Source: Ruminiclostridium cellobioparum subsp. termitidis CT1112
Lineage (GTDB): Bacteria; Bacillota; Clostridia; Acetivibrionales; DSM-1351
DNA length: 64,000 nucleotides
Assembly (NCBI RefSeq): GCF_000350485.1
Contig: NZ_AORV01000027.1
Span: forward strand, 1-64,000
Direction: 5' to 3'
Below, in pieces: positions 43,144-52,473 of this stretch. The translations under genes and the position numbers were made by a program. The notes beneath the pieces are model-generated. The model saw only the letters and a list, made by a program, of their open reading frames with translations, searched no databases and was not told the origin of the DNA. How positions within the stretch are numbered: position 1 is the stretch's first letter; each line of letters starts with the position of its first letter.

Positions 43144-45783
43144 CTAGTCTTCCACCAATATATTCAGTACTGAAGTTTTCAGGTCCCCGTCGGATATCCA
43201 CAACCTGTTAAGCTTCATGGCTTCACTGTATATACCTTCTCTTTTTATGTCATTCAAAAAATAGGTTCTGGCCCCCTTGCCGGAGTTTTTATATTGTACC
43301 TTCAACCTGCAGCCTTTTATTTTAATATCAAAGGTAAACCCTTTAAAAGGGAGCCCTTCTGCCGGCTGCAGCCATATGCCGTCAAAATCCGGTTCAATCC
43401 CCATTACAAAACGTATGAGGGTTTTAAGTATGACATTGGAACTCCCCGTCTGCCAGTCCAGCATTGACTCTCCGTCTATCCCTTTTTCTTCATTAAATCC
43501 GTATGAGTTTGGCATTACGTACGGTGAGCAGGATATGGTCCGGTGTGTGAAAGGAAATAACTTGGTCAGCTGCTCCCAGGCTTCTTTTGGCCGGCCCATC
43601 TGAAACAGCGCCATTACCGCAAATGCTGACGCATGCACATAAACTGCCCCGTTTTCCGCCGTTCCGGCCGGCAGCCGGGGTATTCTCCCCACCCCTGGCG
43701 TATTGGGGCTGAAGGCATGATCAAAGGTTTTAAAACCATATTTAGTGTCCAATGCCCGGAATGAATCCAAAATGGTATCTTCCATGTATCTGTCTGTTGA
43801 ATTAAGGCCGCTCAGCACCCAGAAGACATTGGAGGTCAGTCCGGTCCTTGAAACATGGTCGGGATCATCAAAACTGCCTACAAAATATGATCTCCTGTCT
43901 CCCCAACCGTGGACTATTCTTTTTTGCCGGCAGTCATTGCTTATAACTGCATATTTTTGCAGGTTGAACCGCAGTTCCTCTGCCGCTGCTTTATAGTACC
44001 GTATTTCTTCCGCGTATTTAGCGGCATTGAGATGCAACAGCAGTTGGGCCATCTCATTCAGGTTCTGATATACCTGTAGTGAGGCCATTACCGACACACC
44101 GGTACCATATTCCTTATTGGGATCAATACTTACACCCAACCCGTCAAGGGCATCATTCCAGTCACCGTACAACACTTTTATACAGCCTGTCTGATCTATA
44201 TCGCGGTTTGAAAGCAAAAATTTCATTATTTTAAAGAGATGCTCCAGGAGACTGTCTCTGCACTTACTCTTCCTTACCAGGCTTTTTTTCTCGTCGACTA
44301 TTTCATAATAGCCGCATACCTCTGAAAGAATTTTTCTATCGCCGGTAACCCGTATGTATGTACTCATTGCCGATATGACCCATACACCCTGATCGATAAA
44401 CAGCCTCAAGTCCATAACAGGAGTGGTTTCAGGGCTTGTGGGGAGTGTGTACTGTCTGGGACAGCGTCCGTCCTCCAGTACAAATTCCATGGCCTCCAGC
44501 ATCTTTCTGCGGACCTTGTCCGGCTGCCAGTAAACCAGCCCTTCCAGTGCCTGAAATATATCCCTTATTCCAATCAATGAGCCGGCATAGAGCTGTACAT
44601 ATCCCTTTATCAGCGAACAAAACTCCACCTGGGTTTTTAAGTGCTCGAAGAAAGAATTAAATATGCCCTCCCGGAGTAAAACCGTATTTGATCTATCTGC
44701 CTTCAAAGTCAGGTCCTTTCCATCCATGACCGATTGTTGGTGGAGCTCACTCTCTCTAAGATCAATCCCGGCAGGTGTGAATTGTCCGGACAGCAGGTAA
44801 CCGGCCTCATCTTCACTCCTGCAATGAATCCTGTAGCCCAGTACTGCATCATATCTTATGTATTCGTTTCCTTGAAGCCGTAAATGAATAATATCAGCCG
44901 CCGCTCCGGCCTCAGTAAAAGCACAAATATGCTTTTTGTGCCGGAAGCCGCCTGCCGTAAGAGCTGCCGGAGCATGGAGGCTGCCTCTGGAGCCTCCTAC
45001 ATATTCATATCTGGAGGCTGATTCCTCATGCCTTATCAGCGCACTGTCTCCTGAAACACCTATGAATCTGCGGATTACACCTATATTTGAGACTGAGGTG
45101 GTTCTGTTGATATCTTCATTTACCTTTATTTTAAAGGAGCCCAGGTCATTATTCCGGCTGCTGGCTTCAATATAGCTCACTTCCCTGAACCAGCGGCTCT
45201 CCCCGTCCTCACCCAAGCTGTGGTTCAGGAATGGGTTTATAAAACTCGATATATAAAACTCCTTTTTTTCTGCTTCCAGATTTTCAATATATAAGGTAAA
45301 GTATAATTTCCTGTCCCTATCCGGAAAGATTCTCAGGGTAAATCTCATACCGTGGGTTTCAGTGATGTAATATACACTGCTCCTGGAGAAAACCGTAAAC
45401 TGTTCAAATTCACCCTCTCCAGGTGTGAGGCTGCGGGCTGCGGGCACAGATAAAAGAGAGACGGGTTCATATGTTCCATTACCGGTTGGAAAGCCCGCAA
45501 AAAAAGCAACTTTGGGCTCCTGACCCTCATTTGCTCTCAGGAATACCGAAAACAGCCCTTCATTGCAATGCATGTAACCCGAAGTATAGGCCCAGAAATT
45601 AAAGCCATCCCTGCCATAGGGATAACGGCAGTCTCCGTCGTCCCTGGGAAGGGATAAAATGTCATTATCGTCCAGGATATATGTGTTTCCGGGAAGGGAA
45701 TGATTTTCCTTCAATATTTTATTATTTTTCAGCTCCCTGTTCCATTTTGATAATTCCTGTATCTTCTCCTTGAAAGTCCCCAT
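43144..45783 (-). CDS. GH94 family beta-glycoside phosphorylase
   Basis: 879 residues, cytoplasmic. An N-terminal beta-sandwich part (DDGDCRYPYGRDGFNFWAYTSGYMHCNEGLFSVFLR) is followed by an (alpha/alpha)6 barrel with the GH94 acid motif VLYGDWNDALDGLGVS (general-acid Asp in DWNDALD) and GTAENGAVYVHASAFAVMALFQMGRPKEAWEQL, then a C-terminal lid. GH94 enzymes cleave cellobiose, cellodextrins, laminaribiose or chitobiose with phosphate to a sugar-1-phosphate. It is somewhat longer than the about 800-residue cellobiose phosphorylases. With GH16 and phosphoglucomutase genes in the locus, a beta-glucan disaccharide or oligosaccharide is the likely substrate. Confidence 0.92.
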   Translation of the reverse strand: MGTFKEKIQELSKWNRELKNNKILKENHSLPGNTYILDDNDILSLPRDDGDCRYPYGRDGFNFWAYTSGYMHCNEGLFSVFLRANEGQEPKVAFFAGFPTGNGTYEPVSLLSVPAARSLTPGEGEFEQFTVFSRSSVYYITETHGMRFTLRIFPDRDRKLYFTLYIENLEAEKKEFYISSFINPFLNHSLGEDGESRWFREVSYIEASSRNNDLGSFKIKVNEDINRTTSVSNIGVIRRFIGVSGDSALIRHEESASRYEYVGGSRGSLHAPAALTAGGFRHKKHICAFTEAGAAADIIHLRLQGNEYIRYDAVLGYRIHCRSEDEAGYLLSGQFTPAGIDLRESELHQQSVMDGKDLTLKADRSNTVLLREGIFNSFFEHLKTQVEFCSLIKGYVQLYAGSLIGIRDIFQALEGLVYWQPDKVRRKMLEAMEFVLEDGRCPRQYTLPTSPETTPVMDLRLFIDQGVWVISAMSTYIRVTGDRKILSEVCGYYEIVDEKKSLVRKSKCRDSLLEHLFKIMKFLLSNRDIDQTGCIKVLYGDWNDALDGLGVSIDPNKEYGTGVSVMASLQVYQNLNEMAQLLLHLNAAKYAEEIRYYKAAAEELRFNLQKYAVISNDCRQKRIVHGWGDRRSYFVGSFDDPDHVSRTGLTSNVFWVLSGLNSTDRYMEDTILDSFRALDTKYGFKTFDHAFSPNTPGVGRIPRLPAGTAENGAVYVHASAFAVMALFQMGRPKEAWEQLTKLFPFTHRTISCSPYVMPNSYGFNEEKGIDGESMLDWQTGSSNVILKTLIRFVMGIEPDFDGIWLQPAEGLPFKGFTFDIKIKGCRLKVQYKNSGKGARTYFLNDIKREGIYSEAMKLNRLWISDGDLKTSVLNILVED

Positions 45784-45821
45784 ATGGCCCTCGCATTTTT
45801 AATGTATTCTAAGGTTATATT

Positions 45822-47234
45822 CTAAAGTTTCAGGAATTCCTTCATCTTTCTGCTGACACCGTCAGCATCTTCCAGGGTATTCATCTCGCAGAAAACCCTG
45901 AGCAAAGGTTCGGTTCCAGAGAACCTGACTATTATCCAGCCGCTACTTTCAAAATAAATTTTAACTCCGTCACTATAGCTGATATTTTTTATTTTTATAT
46001 TAAAATCAGGAATTCTTTTTTCCTCATATAAAACCCTGACAAGTCTTTCTCTGTCCTTATCCATATATCTGAAATCCGCTTCGGCAAAATAAAATTTACC
46101 GAATTGCCCGTGTATCTCATTCAGCAGATCAGAAAGCTTCATGCCTGTGATACTTAACAATTCAATAAGGAGACTTGCCGCAAAAATCCCGTCCTTGCCC
46201 TTGATATGTCCTCGGATGGTTAAGCCGCCGCTGCTTTCACCCCCAAGCAAAGCCGATTTTTCCTCCATCATGGAGCTGATGTTCTTGAAGCCCACAGGCA
46301 CCTCATAACATTCCTCTCCAAAGGCCTTGGCTATCTTATCCAGCAAATGTGTCGTGGCAACATTTCTGACCACACCGCCCTTCCAGCCTTTATACTTCAG
46401 CAGATAATAATACAGCATGGCCAGTATACTGTTGGGGTGAATAAAATTTCCCTTCTCATCGATTATACCCAGCCTGTCGGCATCCCCGTCTGTTCCGATG
46501 CCTATGTCATAACCCTTTTCAACCACCATGTCCCTGAGCCTCTGCAGTGTGTGGGAGCTTGGTGAGGGCAACCTTCCTCCAAAAAGTGTATCGTGCCTGT
46601 CATTGATAATATCCACCTCGCAGCGGGCTGTGACTAGAATGGTCTGAAGCGAGGTTTTTGACACCCCGAACATGGGGTCCAGAAGAACCTTTAACTTTCT
46701 TTCCTTTATGGCCTGAGTATCGATCATGGAAATGATGGTATCTATATAATCGTTCATTGGATCGATTATTTTTATCAAGCCCTTTTTTATCCCGTCCTCA
46801 AAGGCAATGGATTTTATATTTTCCTTTGCGATTTTTCCGATGTATTCTTCTATTTTCCCGGTTACTGCTTCTGTCGCATCGCGCCCTCCTCGGGTAAAAA
46901 TTTTTATACCGTTGTAATCGGCAGGGTTATGGCTGGCTGTGACAGCGGCTCCATAGCAGGTATTGAAGTTTTTTACCGCGTACATTACCAGCGGAGTGGG
47001 TGCAACCCTGTCTATAAATAAAACAGTTATACCGTTTGCTGCAAGTATTTCGGAAAACCAACCGGCAGCCTTATCAGACAGAAATCTTCTGTCGTATCCA
47101 ATAACAAACCCAAAATGGCTTATTTTTTCATCCTGCATCATATCTGCTATGGCCTGGGCAAGTATCACCAAGTTCTCCTTGGTAAATTCTTCTCCGATTA
47201 TTGCCCTCCAGCCGCCTGTGCCGAATTTTATCAT
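45822..47234 (-). CDS. Phosphoglucomutase/phosphomannomutase family protein
   Basis: About 470 residues. Interconverts hexose-1-phosphate and hexose-6-phosphate. Four family loops are present: FGTGGWRAIIGEEF (start), phosphoserine loop AAVTASHNPADYNGIK (near 98), metal loop GIGTDGDADRLGIID (near 240), sugar loop LGGESSGGLTIRGH (near 330), and phosphate-binding RFSGTEPLLRVF (near 445). The start at 47234 follows TGGAGGTC. It lies 38 nt before the GH94 gene, a pairing that would pass glucose-1-phosphate straight to glucose-6-phosphate. Confidence 0.95.
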   Translation of the reverse strand: MIKFGTGGWRAIIGEEFTKENLVILAQAIADMMQDEKISHFGFVIGYDRRFLSDKAAGWFSEILAANGITVLFIDRVAPTPLVMYAVKNFNTCYGAAVTASHNPADYNGIKIFTRGGRDATEAVTGKIEEYIGKIAKENIKSIAFEDGIKKGLIKIIDPMNDYIDTIISMIDTQAIKERKLKVLLDPMFGVSKTSLQTILVTARCEVDIINDRHDTLFGGRLPSPSSHTLQRLRDMVVEKGYDIGIGTDGDADRLGIIDEKGNFIHPNSILAMLYYYLLKYKGWKGGVVRNVATTHLLDKIAKAFGEECYEVPVGFKNISSMMEEKSALLGGESSGGLTIRGHIKGKDGIFAASLLIELLSITGMKLSDLLNEIHGQFGKFYFAEADFRYMDKDRERLVRVLYEEKRIPDFNIKIKNISYSDGVKIYFESSGWIIVRFSGTEPLLRVFCEMNTLEDADGVSRKMKEFLKL

Positions 47235-47294
47235 ATTGACCTCCATGTGAGTTCCAAAGCTTTTCATTTATATTATTAATGCGCCATATTTAAC

Positions 47295-47382
47295 GGGGCT
47301 GCTGCAAAACCATGGACATCTGCAGTATACAACCGTGTCATTTCACAACAGTAACCTGCCGATATTTGTTTGCAGCAACCCC
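47295..47382. repeat. 88-bp MITE-like element with insertion-sequence-type ends
   Basis: GGGGCTGCTGCAAA at 47295 and TTTGCAGCAACCCC ending at 47382 are inverted repeats (one mismatch). GGGGCTG(T/C)-GCAAAA termini are common among IS1182-type elements as I know them. No transposase frame fits in 88 bp. The flanks show no obvious target duplication. It lies between the binding-protein and phosphoglucomutase genes and could also act as a stem-loop in the mRNA. Confidence 0.5.
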
Positions 47383-47418
47383 TGATAAATCGGTTTATTT
47401 TATTTAATTTATCTTAGT

Positions 47419-49065
47419 TTAGTTCAGGCCCATTTCCTTGGCTTTTGCATTGACTTCATCAATCATCTTGCTCAGGCCCTTGGCTTCATATTCCTTCAGA
47501 ACATCGGCCCACATCTTTTCCACAGGTTCTTTTCCTGCCATGATCTTCAGCATGAATTCATGATCAAGTATCGAGAACTTATCTTTTGTGGGAGTTGAAA
47601 TATCTGTAAGCTTTACTTCATAATCGGGCTGCTTTGTGACCTCTCTTGAATGCTCAAGGTCTTTTATGGCAGATTCACGTATTGCCGAATCTATAGTTGA
47701 ATTGTTGGGATCATACAGGTACGCGTTGTCGAATTCAACCAGAGCCTGGAGATTTGCCGATGATGGCTGTTTTTTGTCAAGCTCCTCCTGGCTTGTGATT
47801 TTGGTGATCTTGTCTCCGTCTTTCTTGTAATCCACATCCTTGACTCCATATCTGTAGAATTCCTTTGTTTCGGGCTGAAGCATGTAATCATACAGCATCA
47901 TGATCCTATCCATTTTTTTGTCGTCCATTTTATTGCTGAAATAGCTCTCAGACCAATAAGTCTTAAAGGTACAGTGATATTTGTTTCCGTCTGTGGCCGG
48001 GAAGTAATCTGCTTTCTTTACGGCGTCAAAAAGAGGTACATCGGGATGGAGCTTCTTCCATCTTTCATTGACCTGATTGTTGACATTGCCGTAACCAACC
48101 AGCAGTAATGCCGCAGATGTTCCGGATACAAACTTGTCATAGGATTGGGTGCCCTTCATATTTGCAATATCCCTGTCTATCATCCTCTGGTCATACATGG
48201 TTCTCATGTTTTGGAGGGAAGGAAGTGCCAGATCTGTTGTAAGAACAGCCGGGACATATTTGCCGTCTTTCTTTATCCATTTAAAGTCACTGCCGCTGCC
48301 GTCACTGGTTGCCGCAGGATCGCTGAACAGCCAGAAGAATCCGCTGATCTGCTTTACATTGTTGGCAGTCAAACCGCTGATTTTCTTTCCTTCAGGGTCC
48401 TTGTCAACAATGGCCTTGAGCATTGCATTAAATTCATCCCAGGTTTCAGGTTCCTTGGTTATGCCTGCTTTTTGAGCCAGATCCCAGCGGTATAAAACTA
48501 TTCTGTCGTGTGAGCAATAGTCCAGGGAATCGTACAAACTCCTCGGAACTGTGTATATTTTTCCGTCAGGCTGCTTGAGGGCCTGGATATCCGGCTTGTT
48601 CATATACTCCTTGAGAGTCGGATATTTTGATAAATCTTCAGGCAGCGGTTTAATGACCCCTTGATTTATCCAGTTCCTGTAATAGGTGGTCCCTACAGCA
48701 TCAATAGACATTATGTCGGGCATATCCCCGGATGCCGACCACATCTGAGCCTTTTGCGTATAGTCGTCCCAGGTGATCTGGCGGGGTTTCAGTGTAATAT
48801 TGAGCTTTTTGTACATTGCCTGTAAAAATTGGTCATTGTCGGCATTTGCCAGGGCTTCATCTATACCCCAAAGCGCTACCGAAATATCCATCTTTTCACT
48901 TACATCCGGTGCGGTATTTGTGCTCTCGGAACTTGCAGATGATCCGGCGGCAGCAGATGTCTGACTGTCTCGGGTATTCTCCGATGTTCCTCCGCATGCG
49001 GTGACACCTGAAACAAGTAAAGCCGACATTAACATAATTGCCAAACTGCGTTTTAACTTACCCAT
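47419..49065 (-). CDS. ABC-transporter sugar-binding lipoprotein (second system)
   Basis: 548 residues with signal peptide MGKLKRSLAIMLMSALLVSGVTAC and lipobox Cys24, then a Ser/Thr-rich linker and the large two-lobe binding domain (KMDISVALWGIDEALANADNDQFLQAMYKKLNITLKPRQITWDDYTQKAQMWSASGDMPDIMSID). Same LplA-type family as the protein at 23.4-25.1 kb but clearly diverged. It follows its two permease genes in one operon, with an AT-rich palindrome between, and precedes phosphoglucomutase and GH94. Probable ligand: beta-glucan oligosaccharides (inference from neighbours). Confidence 0.92.
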   Translation of the reverse strand: MGKLKRSLAIMLMSALLVSGVTACGGTSENTRDSQTSAAAGSSASSESTNTAPDVSEKMDISVALWGIDEALANADNDQFLQAMYKKLNITLKPRQITWDDYTQKAQMWSASGDMPDIMSIDAVGTTYYRNWINQGVIKPLPEDLSKYPTLKEYMNKPDIQALKQPDGKIYTVPRSLYDSLDYCSHDRIVLYRWDLAQKAGITKEPETWDEFNAMLKAIVDKDPEGKKISGLTANNVKQISGFFWLFSDPAATSDGSGSDFKWIKKDGKYVPAVLTTDLALPSLQNMRTMYDQRMIDRDIANMKGTQSYDKFVSGTSAALLLVGYGNVNNQVNERWKKLHPDVPLFDAVKKADYFPATDGNKYHCTFKTYWSESYFSNKMDDKKMDRIMMLYDYMLQPETKEFYRYGVKDVDYKKDGDKITKITSQEELDKKQPSSANLQALVEFDNAYLYDPNNSTIDSAIRESAIKDLEHSREVTKQPDYEVKLTDISTPTKDKFSILDHEFMLKIMAGKEPVEKMWADVLKEYEAKGLSKMIDEVNAKAKEMGLN

Positions 49066-49102
49066 TTAATTTGTTCCCCCTTTGATTTATATTTAGAAAT
49101 CA

Positions 49103-49123
49103 TTAAATAACAAGGTTATTTAA
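49103..49123 (-). other. Perfect AT-rich hairpin between permease and binding-protein genes
   Basis: TTAAATAAC-AAG-GTTATTTAA. Without a T-run it is not a standard terminator; such stems often protect or process transcripts so that the binding protein is made in excess. Confidence 0.45.
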
Positions 49124-49165
49124 CAACTTCCTGGAATCATTGCCAACAAACAAATCCTGATTTAA

Positions 49166-50107
49166 CTACTCTTTTATGGACCCAACCATTATTCCCCTCA
49201 CAAAGTGTTTCTGCAGGAATGGGTACACACACATTATGGGAATTGCGGATATTACGATGGATGCCATCTGAGTGGCCTGTATCCCCACCCCGGCCTTGCT
49301 TTCTACAACGGCCGCCGCCGAGGAGCTCAGCTGGACATTCATATTTATCAAAAGCTCTCTCAGATATATCTGTAAAGGTACTTTCGCCGAATCACTGATA
49401 AAAATCAGGGAATTATACCACTCATTCCACCTGTCAACTGCATAAAACAGTGCAAACGTGGCAATGAAAGGCTTTGATATGGGTAAGATTATCTTCCAGA
49501 GTATATACAGGTCATTTGCTCCGTCCACTTTTGCCGACTCCTCAATGCTGTCGGGAAGAGTGTTGAAGTAATTTTTCATAATTATCAGATACATTGTGGT
49601 TATTCCCGTAGGTATGACCATTACCAGAATATTATTTACCAGGTTCAGGGACTGAATTACCAGATAATACGGAATCAAGCCTCCTGAGAAAAACATTGTA
49701 AACAGTATTGCCGATAGTATGAAGTTTCTTCCCGGCATGGCTTTCTTCGACAGTGCATATGCCCCCAATACCGAAAGGAACATATTCAATACCACCCCTG
49801 TAATTGTCACAAAAACCGACACACCGAATGCCCTGTAAAAGTTCACCTCGGCAAAAAGATTTTTATAGGTTGTGAGATCAAAGGAATAGGGAAGCAGATA
49901 TACCGGATGCCTGGCCATACCCTCCACACTAGCGAAGGACAGAATTATGACATTATAAAAAGGAAACATGGCTACAAGTGCAAGTAATGTCAGTACAGCC
50001 GTTATGACTATATTTATGCTAACATCCTCTTTATTGAATTTCTGTCCGGCACTCTTTGAATTTTTCCCGAACAAACCATCATCCGTATAAGTCTTAGTAT
50101 TATTCAT
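49166..50107 (-). CDS. ABC sugar permease, LplC/YtcP-type (second system)
   Basis: 313 residues, six membrane helices (INIVITAVLTLLALVAMFPFYNVIILSF near 30; FILSAILFTMFFSGGLIPYYLVI). EAA loop: DSIEESAKVDGANDLYILWKIILPISKPFIATFALFY. C-terminus FLQKHFVRGIMVGSIKE matches the partner in the first locus. It follows the LplB-type gene by 39 nt. Confidence 0.95.
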   Translation of the reverse strand: MNNTKTYTDDGLFGKNSKSAGQKFNKEDVSINIVITAVLTLLALVAMFPFYNVIILSFASVEGMARHPVYLLPYSFDLTTYKNLFAEVNFYRAFGVSVFVTITGVVLNMFLSVLGAYALSKKAMPGRNFILSAILFTMFFSGGLIPYYLVIQSLNLVNNILVMVIPTGITTMYLIIMKNYFNTLPDSIEESAKVDGANDLYILWKIILPISKPFIATFALFYAVDRWNEWYNSLIFISDSAKVPLQIYLRELLINMNVQLSSSAAAVVESKAGVGIQATQMASIVISAIPIMCVYPFLQKHFVRGIMVGSIKE

Positions 50108-50146
50108 AGTCTCTCTCCGATTTATATTTTAATGAACCTGTGAAAT

Positions 50147-51088
50147 TTAGAACAGGCCTTGTTCACCCGATTTTTTAACAAGTGTATTTGCCAGGTAGAT
50201 CATTGCTACATTGATAGCCGACTTCAGGAAGCCCACTGCGGTCATATATCCGAAATCAGCACCGATTGTGAAGGTTGTGCGGTAAACAAATGTGTCAATC
50301 GTATCTGCTACCCCATAGACGGGAGAGCTGTATAGATTGAATATCTGATCGAAGCTTGAGCCCAGGTTCAGCATCTGACCTATGGTCAATATAAACAATA
50401 TTGCAACGGTGGGACGTATTCCGGGCCAGGTAACATATCTGATCTGGTGCCACCTGCTGGCACCGTCGATTTTGGCTGCTTCATAAAGTTCCGGCGATAT
50501 TCCTGCCAGCGCTGCAATATATATGATGGAATCCCAGCCTATTTCCTTCCATATGTGAGATATGTAAATGACGGGTCTGAATACTGACGGATCTGACAGG
50601 AACGGAACTGTACCGCCTCCCAGGTTTGAAATCACCTGATTCACAACACCGCTTTGACCCAGAATATTTGTCATGATTCCCGCAAGTACGATCCAGGATA
50701 TGAAGTGCGGAAATGTCAGTATGGTTTGAAAGACCTTTTTTGCACGTCGAAATATCAGTTCATTGAGTAAAATAGCCAGAATTATAGGTGTGGGAAAATG
50801 AAAAAGCAGCTTTCCGAAGCTGATGATGATAGTGTTTTTAAAAGCACTCCAAAAACCTGTATCACTCATTAAATCAATAAAATTCTGAAAACCGATCCAT
50901 GGACTGCCCAATATACCCTTACCGTAATGAAAGGTTTTAAAGGCCAGGGTTATACCGTACATCGGTGCATATGCAAAGATAGCATACCATGCGACTACAG
51001 GAAGCAGCATCAGGTAAAAATATTTATAAAAGAGAATTGATTTTAAAATTGATGTTTTGTGCGCCGGCAACCCTTTCTTTGAAGACAT
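50147..51088 (-). CDS. ABC sugar permease, LplB-type (second system)
   Basis: 313 residues. Membrane helices begin with YFYLMLLPVVAWYAIFAYAPMYGITLAFKTF; EAA loop ISPELYEAAKIDGASRWHQIRYVTWPGIRPTVAILFILTIGQML; late NLYSSPVYGVADTIDTFVYRTTFTIGADFGYMTAVGFLKSAINVAMIYLANTLVKK. First gene of the permease-permease-binding-protein operon, with GGGGAGGAATT before the ATG and a palindromic promoter element (copy B) upstream. Confidence 0.95.
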   Translation of the reverse strand: MSSKKGLPAHKTSILKSILFYKYFYLMLLPVVAWYAIFAYAPMYGITLAFKTFHYGKGILGSPWIGFQNFIDLMSDTGFWSAFKNTIIISFGKLLFHFPTPIILAILLNELIFRRAKKVFQTILTFPHFISWIVLAGIMTNILGQSGVVNQVISNLGGGTVPFLSDPSVFRPVIYISHIWKEIGWDSIIYIAALAGISPELYEAAKIDGASRWHQIRYVTWPGIRPTVAILFILTIGQMLNLGSSFDQIFNLYSSPVYGVADTIDTFVYRTTFTIGADFGYMTAVGFLKSAINVAMIYLANTLVKKSGEQGLF

Positions 51089-51137
51089 GTAATTCCTCCC
51101 CGAACTACTTGATTTTTTTCATACTGTTGTCACAGAA

Positions 51138-51172
51138 ATTATAACGCAATGGACATTTACCGCCTCGTTATA
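51138..51172 (-). promoter_or_regulatory. Palindromic promoter element of the second importer operon (copy B)
   Basis: TATAACG (51140-51146) and CGTTATA (51166-51172) are inverted arms. The block GGACATTTACCGCCTCGTTATA resembles the core GGACATCTATTGCCTCGTTATA of copy A. A minus-strand TATAAT (51138-51143) overlaps one arm, as in copy A, and the -35 region has no consensus box. Confidence 0.5.
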
Positions 51173-51296
51173 TTTTTATTTTAACAACAGGTTTCCATGT
51201 AAACCATAAACACAGCTTAGTTAAAGTATGTATTATCATTAGATAATTCAGCTGCTAAGAGTGAAAATGCCGCATTTTTTCTAATTTCAGTCCATG

Positions 51297-52154
51297 TCAC
51301 GTATTTCCATTAACCGAATCAAACCGCTTTATTCCACGGGTCCTATAGGCATTGACACAATCTGCAATCTCCTCTGAAGTCATTATTTGATTTGCCGAAT
51401 GAAAGACCCAGTCAACATCCATGGTGTAGGTTCTTTTACCGCCTTCCGGCAATAAAGCGCCCTCTTCGTTTAAAAACCAGAGGTTGAATGAAATATTCAT
51501 TAAGGCTCTGGGATAAAACCTTTCCCCATGAACAGCCCTCAGCACACCGTCTATATAGTACTTTACCTCACCTGCGGCTGCCACGCATACCAAAACATGC
51601 CAGCCTTCATGGCTTTCACCTATTGCATTATTTATGTTATCCATTTTAAAATCGGGGAAATCCTCATATGTATGCCACGAGGTAAGCCACATCGTAGCCC
51701 CTTCTCTGTCCCAGCCGCCATTGGCGAGATACTCAAAATCACATTCGCTGTACAGGGGATCATTTGCATATCTGAGGGGCGATATTGTAAAGAATGTCTC
51801 GTTAATCTTATCTCCGTTTTCTCCGGCCTGAGGCTTGTCGGAAAATCTTACCCTTGCGGCGTAAGTTCCCTCAAAGTATTTTGTTTCGTGAAGTATCTCG
51901 GCATGGCTGCAGCCTGAAGCAGTACCGTCGGTGGAAGCACTGAGTCTCATGATTTTATTTTTGCTGTTTTCCGGATCACTTATAAAACTGATATTATCTC
52001 TGGACCAGCTGCAGCCCACAGGTCCAGGACCGGCAATGCCCTCCTTTACGGACCACTTGAAACCGGCAAGTTTTTTGTCTTCCGGGCCGGTATAGTCAAA
52101 ATCATCAAACAATATTTGTATATCTTCCGTCTGTTCCATTTTCCCTTGTGCCAT
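51297..52154 (-). CDS. GH16 family beta-glucanase-like protein without signal peptide
   Basis: 285 residues: a jelly-roll GH16 domain with the catalytic ExDxE motif in LYSECDFEYLANGGWDREGATMW (near 140), closely related to the GH16 domain of the secreted enzyme at 52.5-54.9 kb. GH16 enzymes cut beta-1,3(4)-glucans, agar, carrageenan or xyloglucan; which is not decidable here. The start (MAQGKMEQTEDIQILFDDFD) follows AAAAGGAGAGG, and no signal or membrane helix is present, so it should stay in the cytoplasm unless exported another way. The gap to the large GH16 gene is 319 nt, with a separate ribosome site. Confidence 0.88.
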   Translation of the reverse strand: MAQGKMEQTEDIQILFDDFDYTGPEDKKLAGFKWSVKEGIAGPGPVGCSWSRDNISFISDPENSKNKIMRLSASTDGTASGCSHAEILHETKYFEGTYAARVRFSDKPQAGENGDKINETFFTISPLRYANDPLYSECDFEYLANGGWDREGATMWLTSWHTYEDFPDFKMDNINNAIGESHEGWHVLVCVAAAGEVKYYIDGVLRAVHGERFYPRALMNISFNLWFLNEEGALLPEGGKRTYTMDVDWVFHSANQIMTSEEIADCVNAYRTRGIKRFDSVNGNT

Positions 52155-52473
52155 AGCAACCTCTCCTTTTTTTAATATAACTCGTTTTGCACGGTAAAAG
52201 TGCCTGCCGGAATAAGTCTAGCATTTACATAATTGAATTCATATTTAATAAACTTATAAATTATATACACTATTCTTAGATCAAAAGGATTGAACCTGCT
52301 TCCGCAAGAACCCCTGAATAGACGCAAACCGGCAAACCCGTATATATGCAAACAGGGAGGCGGTTCCATCCCTCCTCCCTGTTTGCATTATATATATTTC
52401 TAATTTCAGTCCATACATAAGGTTATTTCTCACCACAGCCGCTTCAAATATGGCCTGGCAGCGGCTGCATTTT
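52155..52473. other. Gap between the two GH16 genes
   Basis: It holds one strong hairpin (listed separately), a short direct repeat of GGTTTGCCGGTTTGC-type sequence near 52322-52338, and AT-rich DNA where the promoter of the leaderless GH16 gene should lie. No frame with a ribosome site was seen. Confidence 0.4.
52348..52386 (-). terminator. Strong hairpin after the secreted GH16 gene
   Basis: GCAAACAGGGAGG and CCTCCCTGTTTGC form a perfect 13-bp stem with a 13-nt loop. There is no T-run on either side, so it is either a weak terminator or an mRNA 3'-end stabiliser. Confidence 0.55.

Noticed and set aside
52348-52386. The strong hairpin after the secreted GH16 gene as a standard intrinsic terminator
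   Set aside because: No T-run on either strand; kept only as a possible terminator or stability stem at moderate confidence.
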